A stretch of DNA of 64,000 bases from Winogradskyella jejuensis (GTDB lineage: Bacteria; Bacteroidota; Bacteroidia; Flavobacteriales; Flavobacteriaceae). Of the stretch, positions 49,326 through 58,781 are shown piece after piece. The stretch lies in assembly GCF_900129745.1 (NCBI RefSeq), contig NZ_FQWS01000002.1, positions 682,001 through 746,000 on the forward strand, given 5' to 3'. Both the position numbers and the translations under genes were made by a program. The notes beneath the pieces were generated by a model. The model did not search any database. It worked only from the letters and a program-made list of their open reading frames with translations, and had not been told where the DNA came from. Positions within the stretch are counted from its first letter, which is position 1. The number at the start of each line of letters is the position of its first letter.

Positions 49326-50363
49326 ATGTTAGAAGAAAACCAACTCCTTAAGTTTACCAAAAAAGGGATTTATTGCCCACAAGGAAAATTCTACCTTGAC
49401 CCATGGTATCCAGTAGATTACGCAATTATTTCTCATGGACATGCAGACCACGCGCGTTTGGGAATGAAACGCTATTTATGTACAAACGACTCTAAAGCTA
49501 TTCTTCAACATCGTTTAGGAGCAGACATCAATATTCAAAGTATTCCGTACAACGAAGTTTTAAAAATTAATGACGTATCTGTAAGTTTTCATCCTGCCGG
49601 TCACGTCATTGGTTCGGCACAAATTCGTTTAGAATACAAAGGCTATGTCGTAGTTTTTTCGGGTGATTATAAAACCCAACCCGATTTTATCAGTACACCA
49701 TTTGAGCCAATTAAATGTCACACTTTCATTACAGAAAGTACATTCGGATTGCCAATTTACAATTGGAAAACTGAAGAAGAGCTTCAAACGGAACTACAAT
49801 CGTGGGTAAAAACCAATCAAGCTAATAATAGAACTTCTGTATTTTTTGGCTATTCTCTCGGAAAAGCACAGCGTTTAATGTCCCTCTTAGATGGCTGTGA
49901 CGATATTTACGTGCATCGTGCCATTCATAATTTAAATAATGCTATTTCTGGTTCAGGTATAGATTTGCCTAAATCCAAACTTTGGTCAGCTGACTTAGAT
50001 AAAAAAGAACTTCAGAATAAAATAATAATTGCACCGCCAGCTTTATTAGGTTCACGAATGCTTAAACGGGTTCCCAATGCCGCAACAGCACTCTGTTCGG
50101 GTTGGATGCAGATACGAGGAAACAAACGCTGGCAAGCCGTTGATGCTGGTTTTGTAGTCAGTGACCATGCCGATTGGAATGGCCTAATTTCAGCCGTAAA
50201 AGCTACTGAAGCTGAGCGCGTTTATGTGACGCACGGTTCTCAAGCGACATTTTCAAAATATTTAAATGAAATCGGTATTGAAGCCTACGAGCTTAAAACA
50301 GAATATGGTGATGAAGCCTTAGCACAGGCTGAAAAGGAAACTGAAAAAATCGAAACCGAATGA
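49326..50363 (+). CDS. ligase-associated DNA exonuclease (metallo-beta-lactamase/beta-CASP fold)
   Basis: A 345-residue MBL-fold nuclease with the metal motif SHGHADH (H37, H39, D41, H42), HPAGHVIGSAQIRLE, FSGDYKTQPD, TESTFGLPIY and SDHADWNGL at the C-terminus. It is the first gene of the four-gene ligase-associated DNA repair operon (exonuclease, ligase, DEXH helicase, PdeM) found in many bacteria. The family is named from that linkage; it probably trims DNA or RNA ends before ligation. It overlaps the ligase gene by 4 bases (ATGA). Confidence 0.93.
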   Translation: MLEENQLLKFTKKGIYCPQGKFYLDPWYPVDYAIISHGHADHARLGMKRYLCTNDSKAILQHRLGADINIQSIPYNEVLKINDVSVSFHPAGHVIGSAQIRLEYKGYVVVFSGDYKTQPDFISTPFEPIKCHTFITESTFGLPIYNWKTEEELQTELQSWVKTNQANNRTSVFFGYSLGKAQRLMSLLDGCDDIYVHRAIHNLNNAISGSGIDLPKSKLWSADLDKKELQNKIIIAPPALLGSRMLKRVPNAATALCSGWMQIRGNKRWQAVDAGFVVSDHADWNGLISAVKATEAERVYVTHGSQATFSKYLNEIGIEAYELKTEYGDEALAQAEKETEKIETE

Positions 50364-51949
50364 AGCAGTTTTCCAAACTTATTTCTGCTATAGAAATTAC
50401 CAATAAAACAAATGCTAAGATTGATGCTTTGGTTGAATATTTCCGCACAGCGCCAGAAAAAGACAAATTATGGCTTATCGCCTTATTCACAGGCAAAAGA
50501 CCTTCACGTCCTGTAAAAACTGCATTGATGAAGCAATGGTGTATGGAGATTACAGAATTGCCAGAGTGGTTATTCTTAGAAAGCTACAGTACTGTTGGAG
50601 ATTTGGGCGAAACGATTGCCTTATTATTGCCAAATCCTACGCATCATATTGATATTACGTTGAGCGAATGGATGACAGAACTGAAACAGCTAAAACCAAA
50701 ATCAGATGAAGAAAAAAAAGAGTTTGTTCTTCAAGCGTGGTCAGGATTAAATCAACAAGAGCGTTTAATTTTTAATAAATTAATAGGTGGAAGTTTTCGT
50801 ATTGGTGTTTCAAAAAAGACTTTGGTAAATGCCTTAGCAAAGCTAACAGGCATTGATGCTAACCAATTAATGCACAGTATAATAGGGAGTTGGGAAGTTG
50901 ATAAAATTTCATTTGAAGATTTAATTCTTGGTAAGCATATTAATTACGATAACTCCAAACCTTATCCGTTTTGTCTAGCTTATGCCTTGGAAAAAGATAT
51001 TACAGAACTTGGAGAACCGAATGATTGGATTGTTGAGCAAAAATGGGATGGCATTCGTGGACAAATTGTAAAGCGAAATGATGAAATTTTTATTTGGTCT
51101 CGTGGTGAAGAATTGGTCACACAGCAGTTTCCAGAGTTGGTAGAAGCGATGTCGAACTTTCAAGATGATTTTGTTATTGATGGCGAAATATTAGCCATTA
51201 AAGACAGTGCTGTTCTGTTATTTAACGACTTGCAAAAACGCTTAAATCGAAAAAATGTTACAAAAAAATTATTAGAAGAAGTACCTATCGGGTTTTATGC
51301 TTACGACTTGTTAGAATATAATGGTGAGGATATTCGCAATAAACCATTTTCAGAAAGACGTCAGGTTTTAGAATTACTTTTTGGTTTAGTTTCATTACCA
51401 AGTCATATAAAGCTTTCGCATTTAGTTCAATTTAAACAGTGGGAAGAATTATATGCGATTAGAGAAAATTCTCGAAGCGTAAATAGCGAAGGTTTAATGT
51501 TGAAGCAGAAAGCTTCACCATATCATACAGGTCGAAAAAAAGGCGATTGGTGGAAATGGAAAGTGGACCCATTAACGATTGATGCCGTCATGATTTACGC
51601 CCAAAAAGGTAGCGGTCGCCGAAGTAGTAAATACACAGATTATACATTTGCTGTTAAAAAAGATGATGCCTTAGTTACGGTAGCTAAAGCGTATTCTGGT
51701 TTAACCGATAAAGAAATTACCGAAATCTCTAAATGGGTCAACAAAAATGCCATTGAAAAATTCGGTCCAGTACGTACTGTAAAACCTGAGTTGGTTTTTG
51801 AAATTGCTTTTGAAGGTATCGCGCTCAGCAATCGTCACAAATCAGGTGTAGCATTGCGTTTTCCAAGAATTGCACGTTGGCGAAAAGATAAGCCTGTTGA
51901 TGAAATTGACACTATCGAATCCGTTAAAGAATTAATCACAGCGTTTTGA
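50360..51949 (+). CDS. ATP-dependent DNA ligase (ligase-associated repair operon)
   Basis: A 529-residue ATP-dependent ligase. Residues 1-200 are the helical N-terminal DNA-binding domain; the adenylation motif I is EQKWDGIRG with K228; further motifs are DGEILA, EGLMLK and WWKWK. The C-terminal OB domain ends KELITAF. It belongs to the bacterial ligase type that always travels with the MBL exonuclease and Lhr-like helicase. It overlaps both neighbours by 4 bases (ATGA before, TTGA after), so the operon is translationally coupled. Confidence 0.95.
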   Translation: MKQFSKLISAIEITNKTNAKIDALVEYFRTAPEKDKLWLIALFTGKRPSRPVKTALMKQWCMEITELPEWLFLESYSTVGDLGETIALLLPNPTHHIDITLSEWMTELKQLKPKSDEEKKEFVLQAWSGLNQQERLIFNKLIGGSFRIGVSKKTLVNALAKLTGIDANQLMHSIIGSWEVDKISFEDLILGKHINYDNSKPYPFCLAYALEKDITELGEPNDWIVEQKWDGIRGQIVKRNDEIFIWSRGEELVTQQFPELVEAMSNFQDDFVIDGEILAIKDSAVLLFNDLQKRLNRKNVTKKLLEEVPIGFYAYDLLEYNGEDIRNKPFSERRQVLELLFGLVSLPSHIKLSHLVQFKQWEELYAIRENSRSVNSEGLMLKQKASPYHTGRKKGDWWKWKVDPLTIDAVMIYAQKGSGRRSSKYTDYTFAVKKDDALVTVAKAYSGLTDKEITEISKWVNKNAIEKFGPVRTVKPELVFEIAFEGIALSNRHKSGVALRFPRIARWRKDKPVDEIDTIESVKELITAF

Positions 51950-54399
51950 GCAACTTTAGAGATAGCGAAGGTTTACGCATCATCAATAATTGGATGGTAG
52001 AAAAAGGTAACGCACCTTTTACGTTTCAGATGCAAACATGGCAACGATTTTCTAATGGCTATTCAGGTATGGTTGTGGCGCCAACTGGTTTTGGTAAAAC
52101 GTTCTCAGTATTTCTTGCTGTAGTTATCGATTATCTTAATCATCCTGAGAAATATCCCAAAGGTCTCAAATTATTATGGGTAAGTCCCTTACGTTCTTTG
52201 GCAAAAGATTTGGCAAAAGCCATGAGCGAAGCTGTAGATGAAATTGGCCTTGATTGGTCGGTGCAAGTCCGAAATGGTGATACACCAACAAAAGTGCGTC
52301 GTCAACAAGAGCGTCTTATGCCAGATGTCATGCTTACGACTCCAGAAACAATGCATTTGTTGTTTTCTCAGAAGAAAAATTCGCGTTGGTTTAAAAATGT
52401 AAAATGTGTCGCTATTGACGAGTGGCATGAATTATTAGGAAATAAGCGCGGCGTATTGACAGAATTGGCGATTTCTCAACTGCGACATTATTCACCAAAA
52501 CTTCAAATTTGGGGAATCACAGCAACCATTGGTAATCTTGAAGAAGCTAAAATGGTGCTTTTACCATATCCAAATCTTAAAGTCACGCAGATAAAAGCTT
52601 CCGAAAAGAAGAAAATTGATATCATTTCTGTTTTACCAGATGAAATTGAAGTCTTGCCTTGGGCAGGACATTTAGGTGCTAAAATGGTTGATAAAATTTT
52701 GCCAATTATTGCAAATAATACAACGACTTTAATATTTACAAACACACGTGGTCAGTCAGAATTATGGTATCAACTATTGTTAACCGCACAACCAGATTTA
52801 GCAGGTTTAATCGCCATTCATCATGGTTCTATAGATAAAAAACTTCGGAATTGGATTGAAGATAATATCGCTTCGGGTTATCTTAAAGCTGTGGTTTGTA
52901 CGTCATCACTTGATTTAGGCGTTGATTTTAAACCAGTAGATTGTGTAATTCAAATTGGTTCGGTAAAAGGCGTTGCACGTTTTATGCAACGCGCTGGGCG
53001 AAGTGGTCATTCACCTTACGAGCGTTCTAAAATCTATTTTGTACCAACGCATTCATTAGAATTGGTAGAAGTTTCCGCATTAAAAGAAGCGGTAAAAGAA
53101 AGGCAAATTGAGTCTCGTGACCCAATGGTTCTGACTTACGATACTTTAGTTCAGTTTATGGTCACACTTGCTGTTGGTGAAGGTTTTGTTGCTGAAGAAT
53201 TATTTAAAAGAATTCAGCAAGTTCATGCTTTTCATTATATCACAGAAGATGATTGGCAATGGTGTTTACAGTTTATTACCAAAGGTGGAAAAACGCTGAA
53301 TAACTATGAGGAATTTCATAAAGTTATTCAAGATGAAGACGGCTTATATAAAGTAAAAAGCCGTCGTGTAAGCATGTTACATCGTATGAATATTGGAGCT
53401 ATCGTCAGTGAGGTGATGCTCATGGTAAAGTTCTTTTCTGGCGGTTATATTGGCATGATTGAAGAGTTTTTTATTTCAAAATTAAAGCCTGGTGACAGCT
53501 TTATTTTAGCTGGAAGAATATTAGAACTCCAGCAAATAAAAGATATGACGGTTTTAGTTCGTAGGAGCAAAGCCAAAAAAGCCGTTACTCCAAGTTGGCT
53601 TGGCGGACGATTGCCATTAACATCGCATTTGAGTCATTATATGCGTGAGAAATTATCTGATGCGTTGGAACCTGGAAGATTAGAAAAAGAACTAAGATTT
53701 TTAAATCCTTTAATAAGTCGTCAAGATGCGCATTCTCACATCCCAAAAGCAGATGAATTCTTAGTAGAACTGATTGAAACACGAGATGGGCATCACTTAT
53801 TTATGTATCCGTTTGAAGGGCGTTTGGTACACGAAGTCTTCTCTGCTTTAATGGCGTATAGAATTAGTAAATTAAAGCCATTGACATTCACTATTGCCAT
53901 GAACGACTACGGTTTTGAATTACTGAGTGACCAACCAATCCCTATTTCAGAAGATAATGTAGAACAGTTGTTATCAAAAGAAAACTTAATGGATGATGTT
54001 ATTGCGAGTATCAACGCTTCAGAAATGGCATCTCGTAAGTTTAGAGATATTGCCGTTATTGCAGGTTTGGTGGTCCAAAGTCAGCCAGGAGTTCGTAAAA
54101 ATAATAAGAGTTTGCAATCTTCGTCGGGATTAATTTTTAGAGTTTTAGAAGATTACGAACCTGATAATTTATTATTACGTCAGGCGTATACCGAAGTTTT
54201 TAATCAGCAATTAGAAGAAGCGCGATTGCAAAAAGCTTTTGAGCGTATTTCTAAAAGTAAAATTATTGTAAAACGTGCTAAATCTTTTACGCCGTTAAGT
54301 TTTCCACTGAAGGTTGATAGTTTGCGTGGTACTATGAGTAACGAAAGTTTAGATAAACGTATTCAGCGTATTAAAGAGCAGGCTTTTAAGATTGATTAA
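51946..54399 (+). CDS. ligase-associated Lhr-like DEXH helicase
   Basis: An 817-residue superfamily 2 helicase. Walker A APTGFGKT is at 45-52, motif II DEWH at 158-161, GITATIG follows, and motif VI QRAGRSGHS is near 345. The C-terminal half holds the winged-helix and Lhr-type domains. The start is a TTG that shares its bases with the ligase stop (TTGA); the first in-frame ATG is 16 codons later and would shorten the conserved start. It likely unwinds DNA for the ligase and nucleases of this operon. PdeM begins on the base after its stop. Confidence 0.95.
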   Translation: MSNFRDSEGLRIINNWMVEKGNAPFTFQMQTWQRFSNGYSGMVVAPTGFGKTFSVFLAVVIDYLNHPEKYPKGLKLLWVSPLRSLAKDLAKAMSEAVDEIGLDWSVQVRNGDTPTKVRRQQERLMPDVMLTTPETMHLLFSQKKNSRWFKNVKCVAIDEWHELLGNKRGVLTELAISQLRHYSPKLQIWGITATIGNLEEAKMVLLPYPNLKVTQIKASEKKKIDIISVLPDEIEVLPWAGHLGAKMVDKILPIIANNTTTLIFTNTRGQSELWYQLLLTAQPDLAGLIAIHHGSIDKKLRNWIEDNIASGYLKAVVCTSSLDLGVDFKPVDCVIQIGSVKGVARFMQRAGRSGHSPYERSKIYFVPTHSLELVEVSALKEAVKERQIESRDPMVLTYDTLVQFMVTLAVGEGFVAEELFKRIQQVHAFHYITEDDWQWCLQFITKGGKTLNNYEEFHKVIQDEDGLYKVKSRRVSMLHRMNIGAIVSEVMLMVKFFSGGYIGMIEEFFISKLKPGDSFILAGRILELQQIKDMTVLVRRSKAKKAVTPSWLGGRLPLTSHLSHYMREKLSDALEPGRLEKELRFLNPLISRQDAHSHIPKADEFLVELIETRDGHHLFMYPFEGRLVHEVFSALMAYRISKLKPLTFTIAMNDYGFELLSDQPIPISEDNVEQLLSKENLMDDVIASINASEMASRKFRDIAVIAGLVVQSQPGVRKNNKSLQSSSGLIFRVLEDYEPDNLLLRQAYTEVFNQQLEEARLQKAFERISKSKIIVKRAKSFTPLSFPLKVDSLRGTMSNESLDKRIQRIKEQAFKID

Positions 54400-55047
54400 A
54401 TGAAAATCATCACCGAAAATATCACCATTAACAAAGAGGTTTTAATGCTAACCAACCATCGCGCCATTTATTGGCAACGCGAAAATGCGTTGATATTGTC
54501 GGACATTCATATTGGTAAAACAGCTCATTTTAGACGAAATGGTATTCCTATGCCAGATGATATTCTTCAAAAAGATTTAGAGCGTTTACAACATCTTATA
54601 CTTCATTTTAAGCCGAAAACTTTATTAATTGTTGGCGATTTGTTCCATGCTGAAACTAATGTTGATATGACGACATTTAAAGAATGGTTGAGTCAGTTTG
54701 AAGAATTAAAATTGGTTTTAATAAAAGGCAATCACGACAGACAGTCTAAAAAACTAATGATTGATTTAAGGATTAAAGTTGAAAAAGAATTGAATTTAGA
54801 ACCTTTCACGTTAGTTCATGAACATTTAAAAAGTCATTCTGATGTTTTTACAATTTCAGGACATACACATCCTGGTGTTTTAATCAAAGGTAAAGGCAGG
54901 CAGAAACTGAAATTACCTTGTTATCAGATTTCTAAAAATCAGATAGTTTTACCTGCTTTTAGCTTGTTTACTGGTTTAAATACTGCGAGTCAACTTAAGG
55001 ATTCGGTTTGTTATGCCTTTACAGACGAATCGATTTTTAAATTTTAG
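54400..55047 (+). CDS. pdeM: ligase-associated DNA repair phosphoesterase
   Basis: A 215-residue calcineurin-like phosphoesterase. The metal-binding motifs are SDIHIGK (D35, H37), VGDLFHAE, KGNHDR and SGHTHPG. It is the fourth gene of the ligase-associated operon (TIGR04123-like). The first base of its ATG follows the helicase stop. Its 3' end overlaps the end of a convergent methyltransferase gene by 11 bases, so the two transcripts must run into each other. Confidence 0.93.
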   Translation: MKIITENITINKEVLMLTNHRAIYWQRENALILSDIHIGKTAHFRRNGIPMPDDILQKDLERLQHLILHFKPKTLLIVGDLFHAETNVDMTTFKEWLSQFEELKLVLIKGNHDRQSKKLMIDLRIKVEKELNLEPFTLVHEHLKSHSDVFTISGHTHPGVLIKGKGRQKLKLPCYQISKNQIVLPAFSLFTGLNTASQLKDSVCYAFTDESIFKF

Positions 55048-56215
55048 AACAGACTAAAATTATCTTCTCATCCTTCATATTTATGGTGAAAAACAGATAG
55101 ATATTTCCGCCGTCTTTAACTTTAAGTTTCTTTCTGATATCACCAACGGATAAAGGGAAATTCCGAGTGGTGACGTTAGCTTTTGAGATTTTTTCTTTAG
55201 CGAAAGCTTTTTTGTTGAACGGTAGTTTTTTTTCAATCTTAAAGCGTCTTCCAGGAAATTCAACTACATCTTCAGAAGTATATAAATGTGAGTGTTGATG
55301 CAATTTCGGAATACTTAATTTTGTACTCAAAACATTAAATGCACCAGCCTTAAGAACAGAAACATTTGGCTCGTACAAATAGGTGAGTGGCAAACTGTAA
55401 TCAGCTTGACTTTCGGTTTCCTCATCTATATTAAAGTTGAAAGTTTGATTAGTTTCTTTCTGAATATTTACAGTTTTCACGAGAGTTTCACTTTCAAAAT
55501 TTCGTTTTAAAATCCAGATAAGTTCTTTTACCTCATTGTTTAATGCTACAATATGAATTTCTTTGACGTGTTTTAAATCAGATAACGTCGCTTTCAAATC
55601 TAGTAATGGCGATGTTTTTACCATTACATTTTCAGCATACTTTAAAAATAGCCCTTGAAATGTTTTAATGTTTGGGGCACAATCCGACAATAAAAATACT
55701 TTTTGTTTGGCATCATCTCGTCGTGATGGGTCAATATAAATCCAGTTGAATTGCTGGTCGATTCGCTTTAAAGCATCAATGCCGTTTTCATTCAAACACT
55801 CAATATTATCAGCTTTTAATTGTTTGTAATTGTGTGTAACAATTTTCGATAATTCGGTATTTATTTCGCAATGTGTGATGTGCTTTATTTGTTTTGCAAA
55901 ATAAAAGGCATCAATTCCAAATCCGCCAGTCAAATCAATAAGAGATTCTCCAGAAACTAAGATGGCTTTGTATTTACCTGTAATTTCAGACGATGTTTGT
56001 TCTATGTTGAGCTTGTTTGGGTAATATATATTTTCAGTATTAAACCAAGTTGGTAACTTCTTTTCAGAGCGTTTTTTGGCTTCAATCTGTTCGATTATTT
56101 GTTTAGAATCTACAGCTTCAAAGCCTATTCCTTTTAATAAAAGTTTATTGATATCTGTCTTTAAGTTTTGGTTGATAAACTCTTGGACTTTGGTATTTAA
56201 AATTTCAGGATTCAA
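55037..56215 (-). CDS. class I SAM methyltransferase with THUMP-like domain
   Basis: A 392-residue protein. The SAM motif LTGGFGIDAFYFAK is near 93, with ITHCEINTEL after it and IYIDPSRRDDAKQKV as the catalytic-loop region. The C-terminal ~120 residues are the THUMP-like domain (FPGRRFKIEKKLPFNKK, NVTTRNFPLSVGDIRKKL). By its relatives it should methylate RNA, but no substrate is known to me. It forms a tandem with the PerM-type gene (6 bases apart) and its 3' end overlaps pdeM. Confidence 0.85.
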   Translation of the reverse strand: MNPEILNTKVQEFINQNLKTDINKLLLKGIGFEAVDSKQIIEQIEAKKRSEKKLPTWFNTENIYYPNKLNIEQTSSEITGKYKAILVSGESLIDLTGGFGIDAFYFAKQIKHITHCEINTELSKIVTHNYKQLKADNIECLNENGIDALKRIDQQFNWIYIDPSRRDDAKQKVFLLSDCAPNIKTFQGLFLKYAENVMVKTSPLLDLKATLSDLKHVKEIHIVALNNEVKELIWILKRNFESETLVKTVNIQKETNQTFNFNIDEETESQADYSLPLTYLYEPNVSVLKAGAFNVLSTKLSIPKLHQHSHLYTSEDVVEFPGRRFKIEKKLPFNKKAFAKEKISKANVTTRNFPLSVGDIRKKLKVKDGGNIYLFFTINMKDEKIILVCSKI

Positions 56216-56221
56216 ATGCGA

Positions 56222-57310
56222 TTATAAGCCTTTAGTGAGTTTTTTTACAAACTTGTATTCTGATAAAAATTCCTTTAAAATGACTTTAATAGCGGTGTAA
56301 GTTGGTACAGCGATAATCATGCCTACAATGCCAAATAAAATTCCTGAAATAATAATAATTAAGAAAATTTCTAAAGGATGCGATTTTACGCTTTTTGAAA
56401 ATATATAGGGTTGACTAAAAAAATTATCTACCAATTGGGCAATGATAAAACCAATCATAACATAAGTGGTTTTTGGCAGAATCACGGCACTAAAACTTTC
56501 ACCAAGATTACTTGACATACTTAACAGTAACATTAAAAAACCACTAACTAGTGGACCCACATAGGGTACTAAGTTGAGTAAAGCACATAAAAAAGCAATA
56601 ACCACAGCATTATCGATTCCGAAAACGAGAAGCACAACGGTATAGATGATAAACAAGATTAAGATTTGAAGCAGTAATCCTCCAAAATAGCGAGATAATA
56701 AATCTTTAATGGTATTTATTGAGCGTCTTGTTTTCTGTTCGTTGCCTTGAGGAACAAAAGTCATGATTCCGTTTTCAAATAACTGACTGTCCTTTAAAAA
56801 GAAAAAGACAATAAATAATACAGAAAATAAGCCAATACTAAAGCTACCTAAACCGCTTACAATCTTATTGAGATAATCTGGAATTAGCGAGAAATCTATT
56901 TTAGACAATACTCCAGAATCTTTGATGGATTCTTCAACATCAATATTTTTGAATTCAAAATAAGTAACGATTTGATTATATAAGTCTTGAACATTGCTCT
57001 GTAATTGGTCAATGTTCAGTAAGGCTAAATTTTGTCCTTGCTCCGCAACTAAAGGAATAAACAAGCCTACCAAACCTACAAAAACACTAATAAATAAAAC
57101 CATAGTAACAACTACAGCTAATGTGTTATTGAATTTTAGTCTACGCCTTAAAAAGAGAACAATTGGTCGCCCTATAAGTGATATGACAGCGGCTACTAGT
57201 ATGTAAACGATGACCGACTGAATTTGATATAAAAAGAATAAAATTAGCGCAACAGCTAAAAATATGCCTACTGCTCTTAATATACCGTTGGCTATAATTT
57301 TTGAATTCAT
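56222..57310 (-). CDS. AI-2E/PerM family membrane protein (UPF0118)
   Basis: A 362-residue membrane protein with about eight helices: an N-terminal pair, IYILVAAVISLIGRPIV, a large soluble loop (about 100-160), then FSIGLFSVLFIVFFFLKDSQLF and ALLNLVPYVGPLVSG. It is of the PerM/TqsA type, whose members have been linked to autoinducer-2 export or Na+/H+ exchange. Substrate unknown. It lies 6 bases before the THUMP-like gene and 54 bases after the TrmH-type gene. Confidence 0.87.
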   Translation of the reverse strand: MNSKIIANGILRAVGIFLAVALILFFLYQIQSVIVYILVAAVISLIGRPIVLFLRRRLKFNNTLAVVVTMVLFISVFVGLVGLFIPLVAEQGQNLALLNIDQLQSNVQDLYNQIVTYFEFKNIDVEESIKDSGVLSKIDFSLIPDYLNKIVSGLGSFSIGLFSVLFIVFFFLKDSQLFENGIMTFVPQGNEQKTRRSINTIKDLLSRYFGGLLLQILILFIIYTVVLLVFGIDNAVVIAFLCALLNLVPYVGPLVSGFLMLLLSMSSNLGESFSAVILPKTTYVMIGFIIAQLVDNFFSQPYIFSKSVKSHPLEIFLIIIISGILFGIVGMIIAVPTYTAIKVILKEFLSEYKFVKKLTKGL

Positions 57311-57363
57311 AGGCTTTGTTTACTCAAAGATGCTGAAATAATTTTAGTAGCGCAAATAAGATG

Positions 57364-57864
57364 TTATTTTAGTTGATTGGTCAATTCATAAAGAGCAACG
57401 GCTGTAGCTTGAACGACATTCATGCTACTATTTTCGCCATACATGTTTATGTGTAGCGCCTTATCTATATGATTTAAAACTGTTTCTGATACACCATGAT
57501 TTTCGTTTCCAATAATGAGTGCTATGGGTTTGTCTTTTGGCATTTTGCAATCATTGATTGGCATGCTATCCTTTGTAATCTCTAAAGCGATGAGATGATA
57601 GTTTTTAGATTTTAGATATTCTAAAACTTTTTGAATATCATTTTCAATAGCATGTTTTACATATTTCTCAGTAGAACGCGATGTGCGTTTCATTCGTTTT
57701 CCTAGCGGAATATCTTCACCGCAGAAAATTAATTCCTCAACACCAAAAGCATCAGCAATACGGAATAAGCTACCAATATTTGGTGCATTATTCACATTAT
57801 CACAAACAATAGTTATGGAAAAAGTTTGCTTTTTGAATTCAGAATTGTAGTGGGTGAGTTGCAA
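57364..57864 (-). CDS. TrmH/SpoU-family RNA methyltransferase
   Basis: A 166-residue short SPOUT methyltransferase. It has motif 1 NAPNIGSLFRIADAFG (the Asn and Arg for substrate), motif 2 IALIIGNENHGVS, and motif 3 NSSMNVVQATAVALYEL; together they make the knot that binds SAM. It has no N-terminal extension, so the target (tRNA Gm18, Cm32/Um32 or rRNA) is not certain. It lies between a Cys/His-rich small gene and the PerM gene. Confidence 0.85.
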   Translation of the reverse strand: MQLTHYNSEFKKQTFSITIVCDNVNNAPNIGSLFRIADAFGVEELIFCGEDIPLGKRMKRTSRSTEKYVKHAIENDIQKVLEYLKSKNYHLIALEITKDSMPINDCKMPKDKPIALIIGNENHGVSETVLNHIDKALHINMYGENSSMNVVQATAVALYELTNQLK

Positions 57865-57906
57865 TTGTTGAGATATAAAATATAGATTAAGACAATGAAG
57901 ATATAC

Positions 57907-58095
57907 CTAGAAACTTATTCTCTCGGTTTTTTCGCAATAATGAGAAAGATGCATTGGATTCGTGCAGTCATGTCTATGTATTACTACACCTTTTGAGTTG
58001 TAAGTGTGCCAATTTATAGAACTCATAGTTTGAAATGTAAAAGACAAAATCAATATAATAGCAACTATTTTATATCTCAATGAAAATTTCTTCAT
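57907..58095 (-). CDS. small membrane/exported Cys-His-rich protein
   Basis: A 62-residue protein. An N-terminal helix (YKIVAIILILSFTFQT) acts as a signal anchor or signal peptide, followed by a short polar part with many His and two Cys (VVIHRHDCTNPMHLSHYCEK), spaced so that a metal site could form. No family is recognised. It starts 5 bases after the stop of the DUF4159 gene, so it is probably translated from the same message. The length is small, but the composition and tight spacing argue for a real gene. Confidence 0.5.
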   Translation of the reverse strand: MKKFSLRYKIVAIILILSFTFQTMSSINWHTYNSKGVVIHRHDCTNPMHLSHYCEKTERISF

Positions 58096-58100
58096 TACAT

Positions 58101-58763
58101 TTAATTTACAAAAACATATTTCATAATATTCGCACCCATTTTTAAAGCTTTTAATCGCACATCTTCAGGGTCGTTATGTACTTCTGGGTCTTCCCAACCA
58201 TCACCGATATCGCTTTCAAAAGTAAAGAGAAGCAGAAGACGTCCTTCATCAAAAATTCCAAGTGCTTGCGGCGCCTTACCATCATGTTCATGAATTTTAG
58301 GTAATCCATTAGGAAATTCATAGGCTGCATTAAATATAGGATGCGTCTTAGGAATTTCTACTAATTCCTTATTCGGGAATACTTTTTTTAATTCTTTAGT
58401 AATGTAAGGCTCCATTCCATAATTATCATCAATATGAAGAAATCCACCTGAGAATAGATAATTTCTTAGGTTTTCAGCATCCTCATCACTAAAAAAGACA
58501 TTGCCATGACCTGTCATGTGTAAAAAAGGATATTGAAAAATATCAGTACTACTCACTTCTACCGTTTCAATAGATTCGTTAATATTGGTATTTATATTAT
58601 CGTTACAGAATTTCACCAAGTTTGGTAATGCAGTTGGATTACCATACCAGTCACCACCACCATTGTATTTTAATACTGCTACATCTTGCGCATTAAGCGT
58701 TAAACCTATTATAAAGCAAGCGCTTAGTGTAAGTAAAGTTTTTTTGGACGTACTAAATCTCAT
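58101..58763 (-). CDS. exported DUF4159 protein
   Basis: A 220-residue exported protein (signal ending in TLNAQ) with the DUF4159 pattern: VLKYNGGGDWYGNPTALPNL, PFLHMTGHGNVFFSD, YLFSGGFLHIDDNYG and LKKVFPNKELVEIP. The fold resembles the GATase-like ThuA/Rossmann group, but the catalytic triad is not clearly kept. Function unknown. It leads a short minus-strand run with the Cys/His-rich protein and possibly the TrmH gene, and is divergent from the DUF1223 gene with only 18 bases between the starts. Confidence 0.85.
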   Translation of the reverse strand: MRFSTSKKTLLTLSACFIIGLTLNAQDVAVLKYNGGGDWYGNPTALPNLVKFCNDNINTNINESIETVEVSSTDIFQYPFLHMTGHGNVFFSDEDAENLRNYLFSGGFLHIDDNYGMEPYITKELKKVFPNKELVEIPKTHPIFNAAYEFPNGLPKIHEHDGKAPQALGIFDEGRLLLLFTFESDIGDGWEDPEVHNDPEDVRLKALKMGANIMKYVFVN

Positions 58764-58781
58764 ATTCCAAATTTAAAAAGA

